Positions 16,469 to 25,400 of a DNA stretch of 64,000 bases are shown here, piece by piece. The notes beneath the pieces were generated by a model. It had not been told where the DNA came from, searched no databases, and was given only the letters and a program-made list of their open reading frames with translations. Positions within the stretch are counted from its first letter, which is position 1, and each line of letters opens with the position of its first letter. The DNA is taken from NCBI RefSeq assembly GCF_900187975.1, contig NZ_FZPC01000006.1:1-64000 (forward strand), read 5' to 3'. The translations under genes and the position numbers were made by a program. The stretch comes from Pseudomonas delhiensis (lineage in GTDB: Bacteria; Pseudomonadota; Gammaproteobacteria; Pseudomonadales; Pseudomonadaceae).

Positions 16469-17809
16469 TCAATCCAACTTGACCACCTTGGCCAAGACGA
16501 TCTTCGGTCCCTTCATCTTCTTCACGATGATGCGCAGGCCGTCGGCTTCCAGCACTTCTTCCTCTTCCGGCACGCGCTTGAGGGTCTCGTAGACCAGGCC
16601 GGCGAGGGTGTCCGCCTCGATGTGGTCGAGGTCGATGCCCAGCAGGCGCTCCACCTTGAACAGCGGGGTGTCGCCGCGCACCAGCAGCTTGCCCGGCTGG
16701 TAGGCGAGGATGCCGCGCTCGGTCTTGCGGTGCTCGTCCTGGATGTCGCCGACCAGCACTTCCAGCACGTCTTCCATGGTCAGGTAGCCGATCACCTTGT
16801 GATCGGCCTCCTCCACCAGGGCGAAGTGCGCGCCGCCCTGGCGGAACTGTTCCAGCAGGCGCGACAGCGGCATGTGCTTGGTCACCAGCTCCAGCGGGTG
16901 GGCCAGCTCGTCGAGGTCGATGGAGTCCGGCTGGCTGTCGGTGGTCGCCAGTTCCAGCAGCAGGTCCTTGATGTGCAGCAGGCCGGTGAATTCGCCCTTC
17001 TCGGTATCGAACACCGGGTAGCGGCTGTACTTGTGCCGGCGGATGGTCGCCAGCACGTCGGCCAGCGGCGCATGGCGCTCCAGGTACACCAGGTCCTCGC
17101 GGGAGTTGGCCCAGTCCACCACTTCCAGCTCGCCCAGCTCCACCGCCGAGGCCAGCACGCGCATGCCCTGGTCGCTGGGGTCCTGGCCGCGGCTGGAGTG
17201 CAGGATCAGCTTGAGCTCCTCGCGGCTGTAGTGGTGCTCGTGGTGCGGGCCCGGCTCGCCCTGGCCGGCGATCTTGAGGATGGTGTTGGCGCTGGCGTTG
17301 AGCAGCCAGATGGCCGGATACATCAGCCAGTAGAACAGGTACAGCGGCACCGCGGTCCACAGCGACAGCAGCTCCGGCTTGCGGATCGCCCAGCTCTTGG
17401 GGGCCAGCTCGCCGACCACGATGTGCAGGTAGGAGATGATGAAGAAGGCGCTGAAGAAGGACACGCCGCGGATGACTTCCTCGGAATGCACGCCCACCGC
17501 GGCCAGCAGCGGCTCCAGCAGCTCGGCGAAGGCCGGCTCGCCGACCCAGCCCAGGCCCAGGGAGGCCAGGGTGATGCCCAGCTGGCAGGCGGAGAGGTAG
17601 GCGTCGAGCTGGTTGTGCACCTTGCGCAGGATGCTGCCGCGCCAGCCGTGCTGCTTGGCGATGGTCTCCACGCGGGTGGCGCGCAGCTTGACCATGGCGA
17701 ACTCGGCGGCGACGAAGAAGCCGTTGAGCAGGACGAGGAGAAGGGCGAAGAGTACGAGGCCGAAATCGGCGAAATAGGTCAGCAATTCGCTACTGGGGGA
17801 AGGGTCCAT
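16469..17809 (-). CDS. Hemolysin-family CNNM/CorC transporter (CBS domain protein)
   Basis: This is a 446-residue inner-membrane protein. A DUF21 (CNNM) membrane domain covers about residues 1-190 (LLLVLLNGFFVAAEFAMVKLRATR). A pair of CBS domains covers about 210-335 (FDTEKGEFTGLLHIKDLL, GYLTMEDVLEVLVGDIQDE). A CorC_HlyC domain forms the last 90 residues. The family is linked to magnesium or cobalt homeostasis. It lies 70 bases downstream of phoR on the same strand. Confidence 0.9.
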   Translation of the reverse strand: MDPSPSSELLTYFADFGLVLFALLLVLLNGFFVAAEFAMVKLRATRVETIAKQHGWRGSILRKVHNQLDAYLSACQLGITLASLGLGWVGEPAFAELLEPLLAAVGVHSEEVIRGVSFFSAFFIISYLHIVVGELAPKSWAIRKPELLSLWTAVPLYLFYWLMYPAIWLLNASANTILKIAGQGEPGPHHEHHYSREELKLILHSSRGQDPSDQGMRVLASAVELGELEVVDWANSREDLVYLERHAPLADVLATIRRHKYSRYPVFDTEKGEFTGLLHIKDLLLELATTDSQPDSIDLDELAHPLELVTKHMPLSRLLEQFRQGGAHFALVEEADHKVIGYLTMEDVLEVLVGDIQDEHRKTERGILAYQPGKLLVRGDTPLFKVERLLGIDLDHIEADTLAGLVYETLKRVPEEEEVLEADGLRIIVKKMKGPKIVLAKVVKLD

Positions 17810-17879
17810 GGTTCTGTTGGCTGATGAATGAGCGGGTAAGCATGGCGGCAGCGTGCGGCCGTGGCAAGACGACGTTGGT

Positions 17880-19175
17880 TCAGGCGACCTGCTGCCGGGG
17901 GAAGTGGCAGACGAAGCTGCTGCCCTTGCCCGGCACGCTGCTGATGTCCAGGGTGGCGCGGTGGCGGATCAGCACGTGCTTGACGATGGCCAGGCCCAGG
18001 CCGGTGCCGCCGGTACTGGCGTTGCGGCTGGAGTCCACGCGGTAGAAGCGCTCGGTCAGGCGCGGCAGGTGCTTGGGGTCGATGCCGATGCCGCTGTCCT
18101 GCACCGCCAGGTGCGCGCCCTGCTCGTCGCCCCACCAGCGGATGCGGATCTCGCCGCCCTCGGGGGTGTACTTCACCGCGTTGAACACCAGGTTGGAGAA
18201 GGCGCTGCGCAGCTCCGCCTCGCTGCCCTTGAGCCTCACCTTCGGGTCGGTTTCCAGGCTGATGCGGTGCCCGCGGGCGCCGGACAGCGCCTGGGCGTCG
18301 TTGCGGATGGCCAGCAGCATCAGGTCCACCGCCACCGGCTTGTTGTCCGCCGGGTAGTCGGTGGCCTCCAGCTTGGCCAGCAGCAGCAGGTCGTTGAGCA
18401 GGGCCTGCATGCGCGCGGCCTGCTGCTGCATCTGCTGCAGGGCGCGGGCCCAGCGCGGGTTGATGTCGCCGGCGTTGTCCAGCAGCGTCTCCAGGTAGCC
18501 GGCGATCACCGTCAGCGGCGTGCGCAGCTCGTGGGAGACGTTGGCGACGAAGTCCTTGCGCATCTGCTCCAGGCGCTGCACGCGGGTGACGTCGCGGACC
18601 AGCATCAGGTGCTCGCCGTTGCCGTAGAGGGTGATCTGGAACTGCAGCAGCAGCTTGTCGTCCACCGGCGAGGGCATGTCCAGCGGCTCCTGGTAGTCGC
18701 CGCGGGCGAAGTATTCCTTGAAGCGCGGGTTGCGGACCAGGTTGGTCACCGCCTGGCCGCCGTCCTGAGGGCTCTTCAGGCCGAGCAGGCGTTCGGCGGC
18801 GAGGTTCCACCATTCCAGGTTGCCGTCGGCGTCGAGCATGACCACCGCATCGCGCAGCGCCGCGGTGGACTCCTGCATGCGGTCGATCACCGCCTGCAGG
18901 CGCCCGCGGGCGCGCTGGTTGCGCCGCTGCAGGTGGTAGATGCTGTCGAACACCTCGCCCCACAGGCCGTAGCCGTCGGGCGGCGGTTCGTCCTCGCGGT
19001 GGTTCTTCAGCCATTTGTGCAGGCGCAGCACCTGCCAGAGGGTCCAGCCGAGGTAGATGCCCAGGCAGCCTGCCAGGGCCCAGGCGTATTGCCCGCTCAC
19101 CGCGCCTATCAGCGCGGCGGCGACTATCAACAGCAGCAGATGGCGGATCAGGGCGCCACGCCAGTCTTGGTTCAC
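17880..19175 (-). CDS. phoR: Phosphate regulon sensor kinase PhoR
   Basis: This 431-residue membrane histidine kinase phosphorylates PhoB under phosphate limitation. Two helices lie near residues 10-50, a PAS domain near 95-200 and HisKA with H215 in FVANVSHELRTPLTVIAGY. The HATPase domain has N-box AFSNLVFNAVKYTPEGG and GTGLGLAIVKHV. It lies 40 bases behind phoB on the same strand. PhoU and Pst, its control partners, are encoded about 10 kb away. Confidence 0.96.
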   Translation of the reverse strand: MNQDWRGALIRHLLLLIVAAALIGAVSGQYAWALAGCLGIYLGWTLWQVLRLHKWLKNHREDEPPPDGYGLWGEVFDSIYHLQRRNQRARGRLQAVIDRMQESTAALRDAVVMLDADGNLEWWNLAAERLLGLKSPQDGGQAVTNLVRNPRFKEYFARGDYQEPLDMPSPVDDKLLLQFQITLYGNGEHLMLVRDVTRVQRLEQMRKDFVANVSHELRTPLTVIAGYLETLLDNAGDINPRWARALQQMQQQAARMQALLNDLLLLAKLEATDYPADNKPVAVDLMLLAIRNDAQALSGARGHRISLETDPKVRLKGSEAELRSAFSNLVFNAVKYTPEGGEIRIRWWGDEQGAHLAVQDSGIGIDPKHLPRLTERFYRVDSSRNASTGGTGLGLAIVKHVLIRHRATLDISSVPGKGSSFVCHFPRQQVA

Positions 19176-19215
19176 CAGGTCCTTTCCTTGTGAATATCAG
19201 GCGCGGGGCGCGCGG

Positions 19216-19905
<690 letters not shown>

Positions 19906-19953
19906 GGTCTCGCCTCGGGAATTCTGTACTGCGCCGCATTAGATAACGGAATT

Positions 19954-19971
19954 ATTACAGCGATGTGACGC
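19954..19971 (-). promoter_or_regulatory. Pho box upstream of phoB
   Basis: Read on the minus strand, GCGTCAC, ATCG, CTGTAAT forms a PhoB box with one strong (6 of 7) and one weaker (4 of 7) half. It implies autoregulation of phoBR. Confidence 0.7.
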
Positions 19972-20150
19972 GGGCATGTTAGCCGAGGCACATGCCGGCG
20001 GGTGGCGGGGCGCTCTACTATGCTGATGTGACCGCCCCCACCGGGCGGCCCCACGCGCGTTCCCGGGGCCGTTGTGACGGCCTGCCCGACCTGCCGCCGT
20101 TTCCGGCCGCGCCTGTCTTGCGAGTCCGACCTCAGAAGAGGAGATTCACG

Positions 20151-20516
20151 ATGAATTGCAAACACCTGGCGCTGGCCCTGTGCCTGGCGCTGCCGGCCGT
20201 GGCGGCGCAGGCGGCGGAACCGGCGACCACCAAGAACGGCATGCTGGTCGATGCCAAGGGCATGACGCTGTACACCTTCGACAAGGACAGTGGCGGCAAG
20301 TCGGTGTGCAACGACAAGTGCGCGCAGAACTGGCCGCCCCTGGCCGCCGAGACCGGCGCCATGGCCAGCGGCGACTGGAGCGTGATCACCCGCGACGACG
20401 GCACCCAGCAGTGGGCCTACAAGGGCAAGCCGCTGTACACCTTCGTCCAGGACAAGGCCGCCGGCGAGGCGAAGGGCGACGGCAAGATGAACGCCTGGCA
20501 CATCGCCAAGCCGTGA
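20151..20516 (+). CDS. Small secreted COG4315-type protein
   Basis: This 121-residue exported protein has a signal peptide of about 21 residues (MNCKHLALALCLALPAVAAQA). Two copies of the 'secreted repeat' of predicted lipoproteins follow (GMTLYTFDKDSGGKSVC...CAQNWPPL and GKPLYTFVQDKAAGE). Two cysteines, in KSVCNDKCAQNW, are conserved in the family. The function is unknown. It starts at ATG 20151 behind AGAGGAG. It stands alone, divergent from phoB, and is followed by the repeat region. Confidence 0.85.
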   Translation: MNCKHLALALCLALPAVAAQAAEPATTKNGMLVDAKGMTLYTFDKDSGGKSVCNDKCAQNWPPLAAETGAMASGDWSVITRDDGTQQWAYKGKPLYTFVQDKAAGEAKGDGKMNAWHIAKP

Positions 20517-20576
20517 TGCGGCGGGGGATACCCCTGTAGGAGCAACTGTCTTACAGTCCGCGCCGGGGTGCTCTTT

Positions 20577-20625
20577 GTAGGAGCGGGCCCTGCCCGCGAT
20601 TTCGCGCGCAGGGCGCGCTCCTACA
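20577..20625. repeat. REP family A palindrome
   Basis: GTAGGAGCGGGCCCTGCCC...GCGCAGGGCGCGCTCCTAC, an imperfect 49-base palindrome in the arm-inverted orientation of the copy at 151. Confidence 0.85.
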
Positions 20626-20649
20626 GGGGAATGGCATGACTCGGGCTGC

Positions 20650-20707
20650 GTAGGAGGACTCTGTCCGCGATTTGGCGGATAACGCCGTAGGCGTTATGCG
20701 CCCTACG
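20650..20707. repeat. Composite REP (A half + C unit)
   Basis: CGTAGGAGGACTCTGTCCGC is joined to GGCGGATAACGCCGTAGG and CGTTATGCGCCCTACG. Its ends are the inverted bases CGTAGG and CCTACG. Confidence 0.78.
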
Positions 20708-20747
20708 GGGAACCCGGGAGCTTCGTGATTTCGCCTCACGCCGAACG

Positions 20748-20787
20748 GTCCCCTCTCCCGCTTGCGGGGGAGGGTTAGGGAGGGGGA
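20748..20787. repeat. Family D CT-rich palindrome, inverted
   Basis: CCCCTCTCCCGCTTGCGGGG with a trailing AGGGTTAGGGAGGGGG. It belongs to the same family as the copy at 315, in the opposite orientation. Confidence 0.65.
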
Positions 20788-20799
20788 ACGGAGTCAGGG

Positions 20800-21178
20800 T
20801 TCGCGAGCAAGCTCGCTCCTACGAAAAGCAAAAGCGCTTTTGCTCTGGCGTTTGGGACTTCCAGAGAAACCACCGAGCACACCGGAACGCCCCTTCAGAA
20901 GGCCGAGCGAAACCGGCGCTCAGGAGGTCATGCGACATGGATGTCGCGAGAGCCCCGATCAGCACAGGGACGTGCTGTCGGGGCGGGCCTCCGTGGTGGG
21001 GGAATTCGTGAGGGTAGCCCGGCTCCATCGGGCCCGTATGTCGGGGCAAGCCTTTTCGGTTACTTTTGTGGCGACTGACAAAAGTGACTCGCCCGAGGGG
21101 GCGAAACAAGAGACATCCGAGCACTCGGAGCGGCGCGCTACACCCAAACCCGACATCTCTGGGCTCCCGCGTTCGCGG
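20800..21178 (+). repeat. Long structured repeat, copy 1
   Basis: This 379-base unit shares about nine tenths of its bases with 63314-63688. It opens with a family B palindrome (TTCGCGAGCAAGCTCGC). Hairpins follow at 20827-20844, 20952-20984 and 21060-21087, with a CGCCC/GGGCG hairpin just after. Several stems keep pairing while their sequence differs from copy 2. Open frames cross it but are probably not genes. It fills most of the gap between the small secreted protein and ubiA. Confidence 0.85.
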
Positions 21179-21248
21179 TTATCCGCCGTTTCCAATGACA
21201 AAAATCGCGGACGGAGTCCGCTCCTACGGGCGCCAGGGAAGCACGATC

Positions 21249-21296
21249 GTAGGAGCGGGCCCTGCCCGCGATTCGCGCGCAGGGCGCGCTCCTACA
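21249..21296. repeat. REP family A palindrome
   Basis: GTAGGAGCGGGCCCTGCCC...CGCAGGGCGCGCTCCTAC, ending 26 bases before the ubiA stop codon. It could act as a 3' stabiliser of the ubiCA message. Confidence 0.85.
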
Positions 21297-21321
21297 GGGA
21301 GCCGTGCCTTGCCCGCCCGGC

Positions 21322-22212
21322 TCAGCGCAGTGCGTAGTCCACCACGGTACCGACGAAGATCGCCAGGCCCGCCCAGTGGTTGTGCAGGAAGGCCTTGAAG
21401 CAGGCCTGCGGATCGCGGTCGCGGGTGGAGTGGAATTCCCAGGCGAAGCAGCCGGCGGCCACCACCAGGCCGGCGTAGAACCACGGGCCCATGTGCAGCT
21501 TGCCGGCGGCCAGCACCAGCAGCAGGAGCATCAGGCCCTGCAGCGTCAGGTTGATCACCCGGTCGGCGTCGCCGAAGAGGATGGCGGTGGATTTCACCCC
21601 GATCTTCAGGTCGTCCTCGCGGTCGGTCATGGCGTAGTAGGTGTCGTAGGCCACCGTCCACAGCACGTTGGCGAAGAACAGCAGCCAGGCCGCGGCCGGC
21701 AGCGTGCCGCTGGCGGCGGTGAAGGCCATGGGGATGCCCCAGGAGAAGGCCGCGCCCAGCACCACCTGCGGGTAGTAGGTGTAGCGCTTCATGAAGGGGT
21801 AGAGCGCGGCGATGGCGGCGCCGCCGAAGGACAGCCAGATGGTCTGCTCGTTGGTGCACAGCACCAGCACGAAGCTGGAGGCCAGCAGGCTGAAGAAGGC
21901 GATCCAGGCCTCGCTCGTGGTGATCTTCCCGGTGGCCAGCGGGCGCGCCTTGGTGCGCGCCACGTGGCCGTCGAAGTCGCGGTCGGCGAAGTCGTTGATC
22001 ACGCAGCCGGCGGCACGCATCAGCACGGTGCCGAGGACGAAGATCACCAGGTTCTTCAGGCTGGGCAGGCCGCCGCTGGCCATCCACAGCGCCCACAGCG
22101 TCGGCCACAGCAGCAGGTAGATGCCGATGGGCTTGTCCATGCGCGTCAGCTGGATGAAGTCCCAGGCGCGGGGGTGCAGGCGGGCGAGGGGTTTGATCAG
22201 GGCGGCGAACAT
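21322..22212 (-). CDS. ubiA: 4-hydroxybenzoate octaprenyltransferase UbiA
   Basis: This 296-residue polytopic membrane prenyltransferase attaches the polyprenyl chain to 4-hydroxybenzoate in ubiquinone synthesis. The two Asp-rich prenyl-diphosphate motifs are present: [20 protein letters not shown] near residue 75 and [16 protein letters not shown] near 195. It starts at ATG 22212 and follows ubiC by 27 bases on the same strand. Confidence 0.95.
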   Translation of the reverse strand: MFAALIKPLARLHPRAWDFIQLTRMDKPIGIYLLLWPTLWALWMASGGLPSLKNLVIFVLGTVLMRAAGCVINDFADRDFDGHVARTKARPLATGKITTSEAWIAFFSLLASSFVLVLCTNEQTIWLSFGGAAIAALYPFMKRYTYYPQVVLGAAFSWGIPMAFTAASGTLPAAAWLLFFANVLWTVAYDTYYAMTDREDDLKIGVKSTAILFGDADRVINLTLQGLMLLLLVLAAGKLHMGPWFYAGLVVAAGCFAWEFHSTRDRDPQACFKAFLHNHWAGLAIFVGTVVDYALR

Positions 22213-22239
22213 GGCGGGCTCCGACGGACGATCGGAGGA

Positions 22240-22791
22240 TTATACGGCCTCGACTCCGGCAGCGCGCCACAGGCGCGGCAGGAACACCTCGGCCACCAGC
22301 ACGCCCAGGCGGTCGCGGCGGAAGCACGAGCGGCGGCCCCAGAGCAGCACGCGGCGCACTTCCAGGGGCAGGAAGGGCGCGGGGTACAGGCACACCTCGA
22401 TGACGTCGCGGCGGAAGGCGCTGTCGCTGAACAGCAACTCGCCGAGCGAGCGCCTGCCCAACTGCGCCAGGTCGAAGCCCGAGGCCTCCAGGGCCGAGCG
22501 GGCCGCCACGCTGCGGGCGAAGACCCACGGCTGGCCGTGGCCGCGCAGGTAGACCTCGCGTACCCAGCCCTGGCTGTGGCTGGGCACGCCCAGGGCGGTG
22601 CACTCGTCGTTGCGCAGCACCTGCCAGCCTTCCAGCAGCGGCTCGACGCTGAAGGCGCCTTCGGCGAGGGCGGTGAGGCGGCGGGTCAGGGAGCCCTGGT
22701 CGAACAGCCAGTCGTGCACGGCGGGTTCGACGTTCGCCGGCAACTGGTCTTCGTTGAGCCAGTTCGGCAGAGGTACGGAAAGGTCGGACAC
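22240..22791 (-). CDS. ubiC: Chorismate pyruvate-lyase UbiC
   Basis: The 183-residue cytoplasmic enzyme makes 4-hydroxybenzoate from chorismate, the first committed step of ubiquinone synthesis. Family residues appear in REVYLRGHGQPWVFARSV and GRRSLGELLF. It starts at ATG 22791 and is cotranscribed with ubiA. Confidence 0.92.
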   Translation of the reverse strand: MSDLSVPLPNWLNEDQLPANVEPAVHDWLFDQGSLTRRLTALAEGAFSVEPLLEGWQVLRNDECTALGVPSHSQGWVREVYLRGHGQPWVFARSVAARSALEASGFDLAQLGRRSLGELLFSDSAFRRDVIEVCLYPAPFLPLEVRRVLLWGRRSCFRRDRLGVLVAEVFLPRLWRAAGVEAV

Positions 22792-22873
22792 GGGAATTCA
22801 ACGCTGACGTAGGACCGCCGCAGGGTACCACGGATCGATGATCGTTAGCCTGCGACCTATCGCCCCCCTCGCC

Positions 22874-23647
22874 TCATTCCCAGCCCTGCAGGCGCATGGT
22901 GGCGCGGACCAGGCGCTGCTCCTCCTGCTCGATCTCGCGCAGGTTGTCGCGGATGCCGTGGATATGTTCGCGGGCGGCGCGCTGGGCCTGGTCCGGCAGG
23001 CGCTCGACGATGGCGTTGTACAGGCGCGTGTGCTGGCGGTCGATCTGCCGCTTCTGCAGCGGCCGGTGGTAGAGGTTGTTCACCGAGGCGAACACGGTGC
23101 TGAGCATCAGCTCGCTGAGCGACTGCAGGGTGTGCACCAGCACCGGGTTGTGCGAGGCCTCGCTGATCGCCCGGTGGAAGGCGTGGTCGCGGCGGGCGTG
23201 TTCGCGCGGGTCCGGCGGCGGCGTCTCGCTCTGGGCCAGGAGCATCTCCTCGTAGCGGCGCTTGAGCAGGATCAGGTCGGCATCGGTGGCGCGCAGCGCG
23301 GCCAGGCGCGCCGACTCGCCCTCCAGCAGGGCGCGCACCTCCAGCAGGTCGTAGAGGGTCCGTGGCTGCGAGGCGAACAGGTGCATCAGCGGCGTGGCGT
23401 CGTTGGCCCGGCTGAGGTCGGCGACGAAGGAGCCGCGGCCCTGCTCGGTATCGATGATGCCGCGCCCGCGCAGGATGCGCAGGCCCTCGCGCAGCGCCGA
23501 GCGCGAGCAGCCGAGCTTGTCCACCAGGCGCCGCTCCGAGGGCAGGGCCTGGCCGACCTTGAGCACGCCGTCGACGATCAGCCGCTCGATGCGCTCGGCC
23601 ACCTGGTCGGCGACCCGCGCGCGGGCGCCGCTGCTTTGGCTTTCCAT
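22874..23647 (-). CDS. glcC: Glycolate operon regulator GlcC
   Basis: This 257-residue FadR/GntR regulator has a winged helix at residues 10-78 (LPSERRLVDKLGCSRSALREGLRILRGRGII) and an FCD domain at about 95-225. It starts at ATG 23647 behind GGAGGACG. It is divergent from glcD, as in E. coli. A palindromic operator covers its leader and another lies upstream of glcD. GlcC is expected to activate glc genes in response to glycolate and to control itself. Confidence 0.92.
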   Translation of the reverse strand: MESQSSGARARVADQVAERIERLIVDGVLKVGQALPSERRLVDKLGCSRSALREGLRILRGRGIIDTEQGRGSFVADLSRANDATPLMHLFASQPRTLYDLLEVRALLEGESARLAALRATDADLILLKRRYEEMLLAQSETPPPDPREHARRDHAFHRAISEASHNPVLVHTLQSLSELMLSTVFASVNNLYHRPLQKRQIDRQHTRLYNAIVERLPDQAQRAAREHIHGIRDNLREIEQEEQRLVRATMRLQGWE

Positions 23648-23656
23648 TCGTCCTCC

Positions 23657-23673
23657 AACTGGTCCTACCAGTT
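23657..23673. promoter_or_regulatory. GlcC operator, glcC-proximal
   Basis: AACTGGTCCTACCAGTT is a palindrome with 7-base arms of the TGGTNnnACCA class. It ends 9 bases before the glcC start, so GlcC bound here should block its own leader or promoter. Confidence 0.75.
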
Positions 23674-23756
23674 CGAATGCATGGCGCCACTCTAGACCAC
23701 CCGATGCGCTTTGATAAGGCCGCTGAACGGCCTCCTGGCCGAAAGTCGAGTGTCTA

Positions 23757-23773
23757 AACTGGTAGGACCAGTG
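23757..23773. promoter_or_regulatory. GlcC operator, glcD side
   Basis: AACTGGTAGGACCAGTG repeats the glcC-proximal palindrome with a different centre, exactly 100 bases away. It lies 128 bases before glcD, suiting activation. Confidence 0.75.
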
Positions 23774-23900
23774 CTGCGGCAACTGGACGCAGGCTCGTCC
23801 GGCGGTCCAGTCTGCGCCGACCTGAGACCCGTCAGTCCAGCAGCCGCCTCGGTTCGCCGGGGCGGCGCCACCCATAAGAAAAACCACCGTGTGAGACCCG

Positions 23901-25400
23901 ATGAACATCCTCTACGATGAGCGCCTCGACGGCGCACTGCCGAAGGTGGACAAGGCCGCGCTGCTCGCCGAGATGCGCGCCGCGCTGCCGGACCTGGAGA
24001 TCCTCCACGAGGCCGAGGACCTGCGCCCCTATGAGTGCGACGGCCTCTCCGCCTACCGCAGCACGCCGATGCTGGTGGTGCTGCCCGAACACGTCGAGCA
24101 GGTGCAGACCCTGCTGCGCCTGTGCCACCGCATGCAGGTGCCGGTGGTCGCCCGCGGCGCCGGCACCGGGCTGTCCGGCGGCGCGCTGCCGCTGGAGCAG
24201 GGCGTGCTGCTGGTGATGGCGCGCTTCAAGCGCATCCTCGAGGTCAACCCCGAAGGCCGCTATGCCCGGGTGCAGCCCGGCGTGCGCAACCTGGCCATCT
24301 CCCTGGCCGCCGCGCCCCACGGCCTGTACTACGCGCCGGACCCGTCCTCGCAGATCGCCTGCTCCATCGGCGGCAACGTCGCCGAGAACGCCGGCGGCGT
24401 GCACTGCCTGAAGTACGGCCTGACGGTGCACAACCTGCTCAAGGTGGACATCATCACCGTCGACGGCGAACGCCTGACCCTGGGCTCCGACGCCCTCGAC
24501 AGCCCGGGCTTCGACCTGCTGGCGCTGTTCACCGGCTCCGAGGGCATGCTCGGCGTGGTGGTCGAGGTGACCGTCAAGCTGCTGCCCAAGCCGCAGGTGG
24601 CCAAGGTGCTGATGGCCAGCTTCGACGACGTCGAGAAGGCCGGCCGCGCGGTGGGCGACATCATCGCCGAAGGCATCATCCCCGGCGGCCTGGAGATGAT
24701 GGACAACCTGTCGATCCGCGCCGCCGAGGACTTCATCCACGCCGGCTACCCGGTGGACGCCGCGGCCATCCTGCTGTGCGAGCTGGACGGCGTGGAATCC
24801 GACGTCCACGAGGACTGCGAGCTGGTCGACGCGGTGCTGCGCAAGGCCGGCGCCACCGACGTGCGCCTGGCCCGCGACGAGGACGAGCGCGCCAGGTTCT
24901 GGGCCGGGCGCAAGAACGCCTTCCCGGCGGTGGGCCGGATTTCCCCGGACTACTACTGCATGGACGGCACCATCCCGCGCCGCGAGCTGCCGCGCGTGCT
25001 CAACGGCATCGCCGAACTGTCCGAGGAGCACGGCCTGCGCGTGGCCAACGTGTTCCACGCCGGCGACGGCAACATGCACCCGCTGATCCTCTTCGATGCC
25101 AACGTCCCCGGCGAACTGGAACGCGCCGAGGCCCTGGGCGGGAAGATCCTCGAACTCTGCGTGGCGGTGGGCGGCAGCATCACCGGCGAGCACGGCGTGG
25201 GCCGCGAGAAGATCAACCAGATGTGCGCCCAGTTCAACGCCGAGGAGCTGACCCTGTTCCACGCGGTGAAGGCCGCGTTCGACCCCCAGGGCCTGCTCAA
25301 CCCCGGCAAGAACATCCCGACTCTGCACCGCTGCGCCGAGTTCGGCGCCATGCACATCCACCACGGCCAACTGCCGTTCCCGGAACTGGAGCGCTTCTGA
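23901..25400 (+). CDS. glcD: Glycolate oxidase FAD-binding subunit GlcD
   Basis: The 499-residue FAD subunit oxidises glycolate to glyoxylate. The FAD_binding_4 domain covers about 50-190 (VVARGAGTGLSGGALPLEQG and CSIGGNVAENAGG). The FAD-oxidase C domain follows, with the metal-binding HAGDGNMHPLI and GGSITGEHGVGREK. It starts at ATG 23901. Its stop overlaps the glcE start (TGATG), so the two are coupled. Confidence 0.96.
   Translation: MNILYDERLDGALPKVDKAALLAEMRAALPDLEILHEAEDLRPYECDGLSAYRSTPMLVVLPEHVEQVQTLLRLCHRMQVPVVARGAGTGLSGGALPLEQGVLLVMARFKRILEVNPEGRYARVQPGVRNLAISLAAAPHGLYYAPDPSSQIACSIGGNVAENAGGVHCLKYGLTVHNLLKVDIITVDGERLTLGSDALDSPGFDLLALFTGSEGMLGVVVEVTVKLLPKPQVAKVLMASFDDVEKAGRAVGDIIAEGIIPGGLEMMDNLSIRAAEDFIHAGYPVDAAAILLCELDGVESDVHEDCELVDAVLRKAGATDVRLARDEDERARFWAGRKNAFPAVGRISPDYYCMDGTIPRRELPRVLNGIAELSEEHGLRVANVFHAGDGNMHPLILFDANVPGELERAEALGGKILELCVAVGGSITGEHGVGREKINQMCAQFNAEELTLFHAVKAAFDPQGLLNPGKNIPTLHRCAEFGAMHIHHGQLPFPELERF

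Noticed and set aside
20762-21337. A 191-codon open frame through the long repeat
   Set aside because: It crosses several palindrome families, the corresponding frame in copy 2 is shifted by the hairpin length change, and substitutions do not favour synonymous sites.
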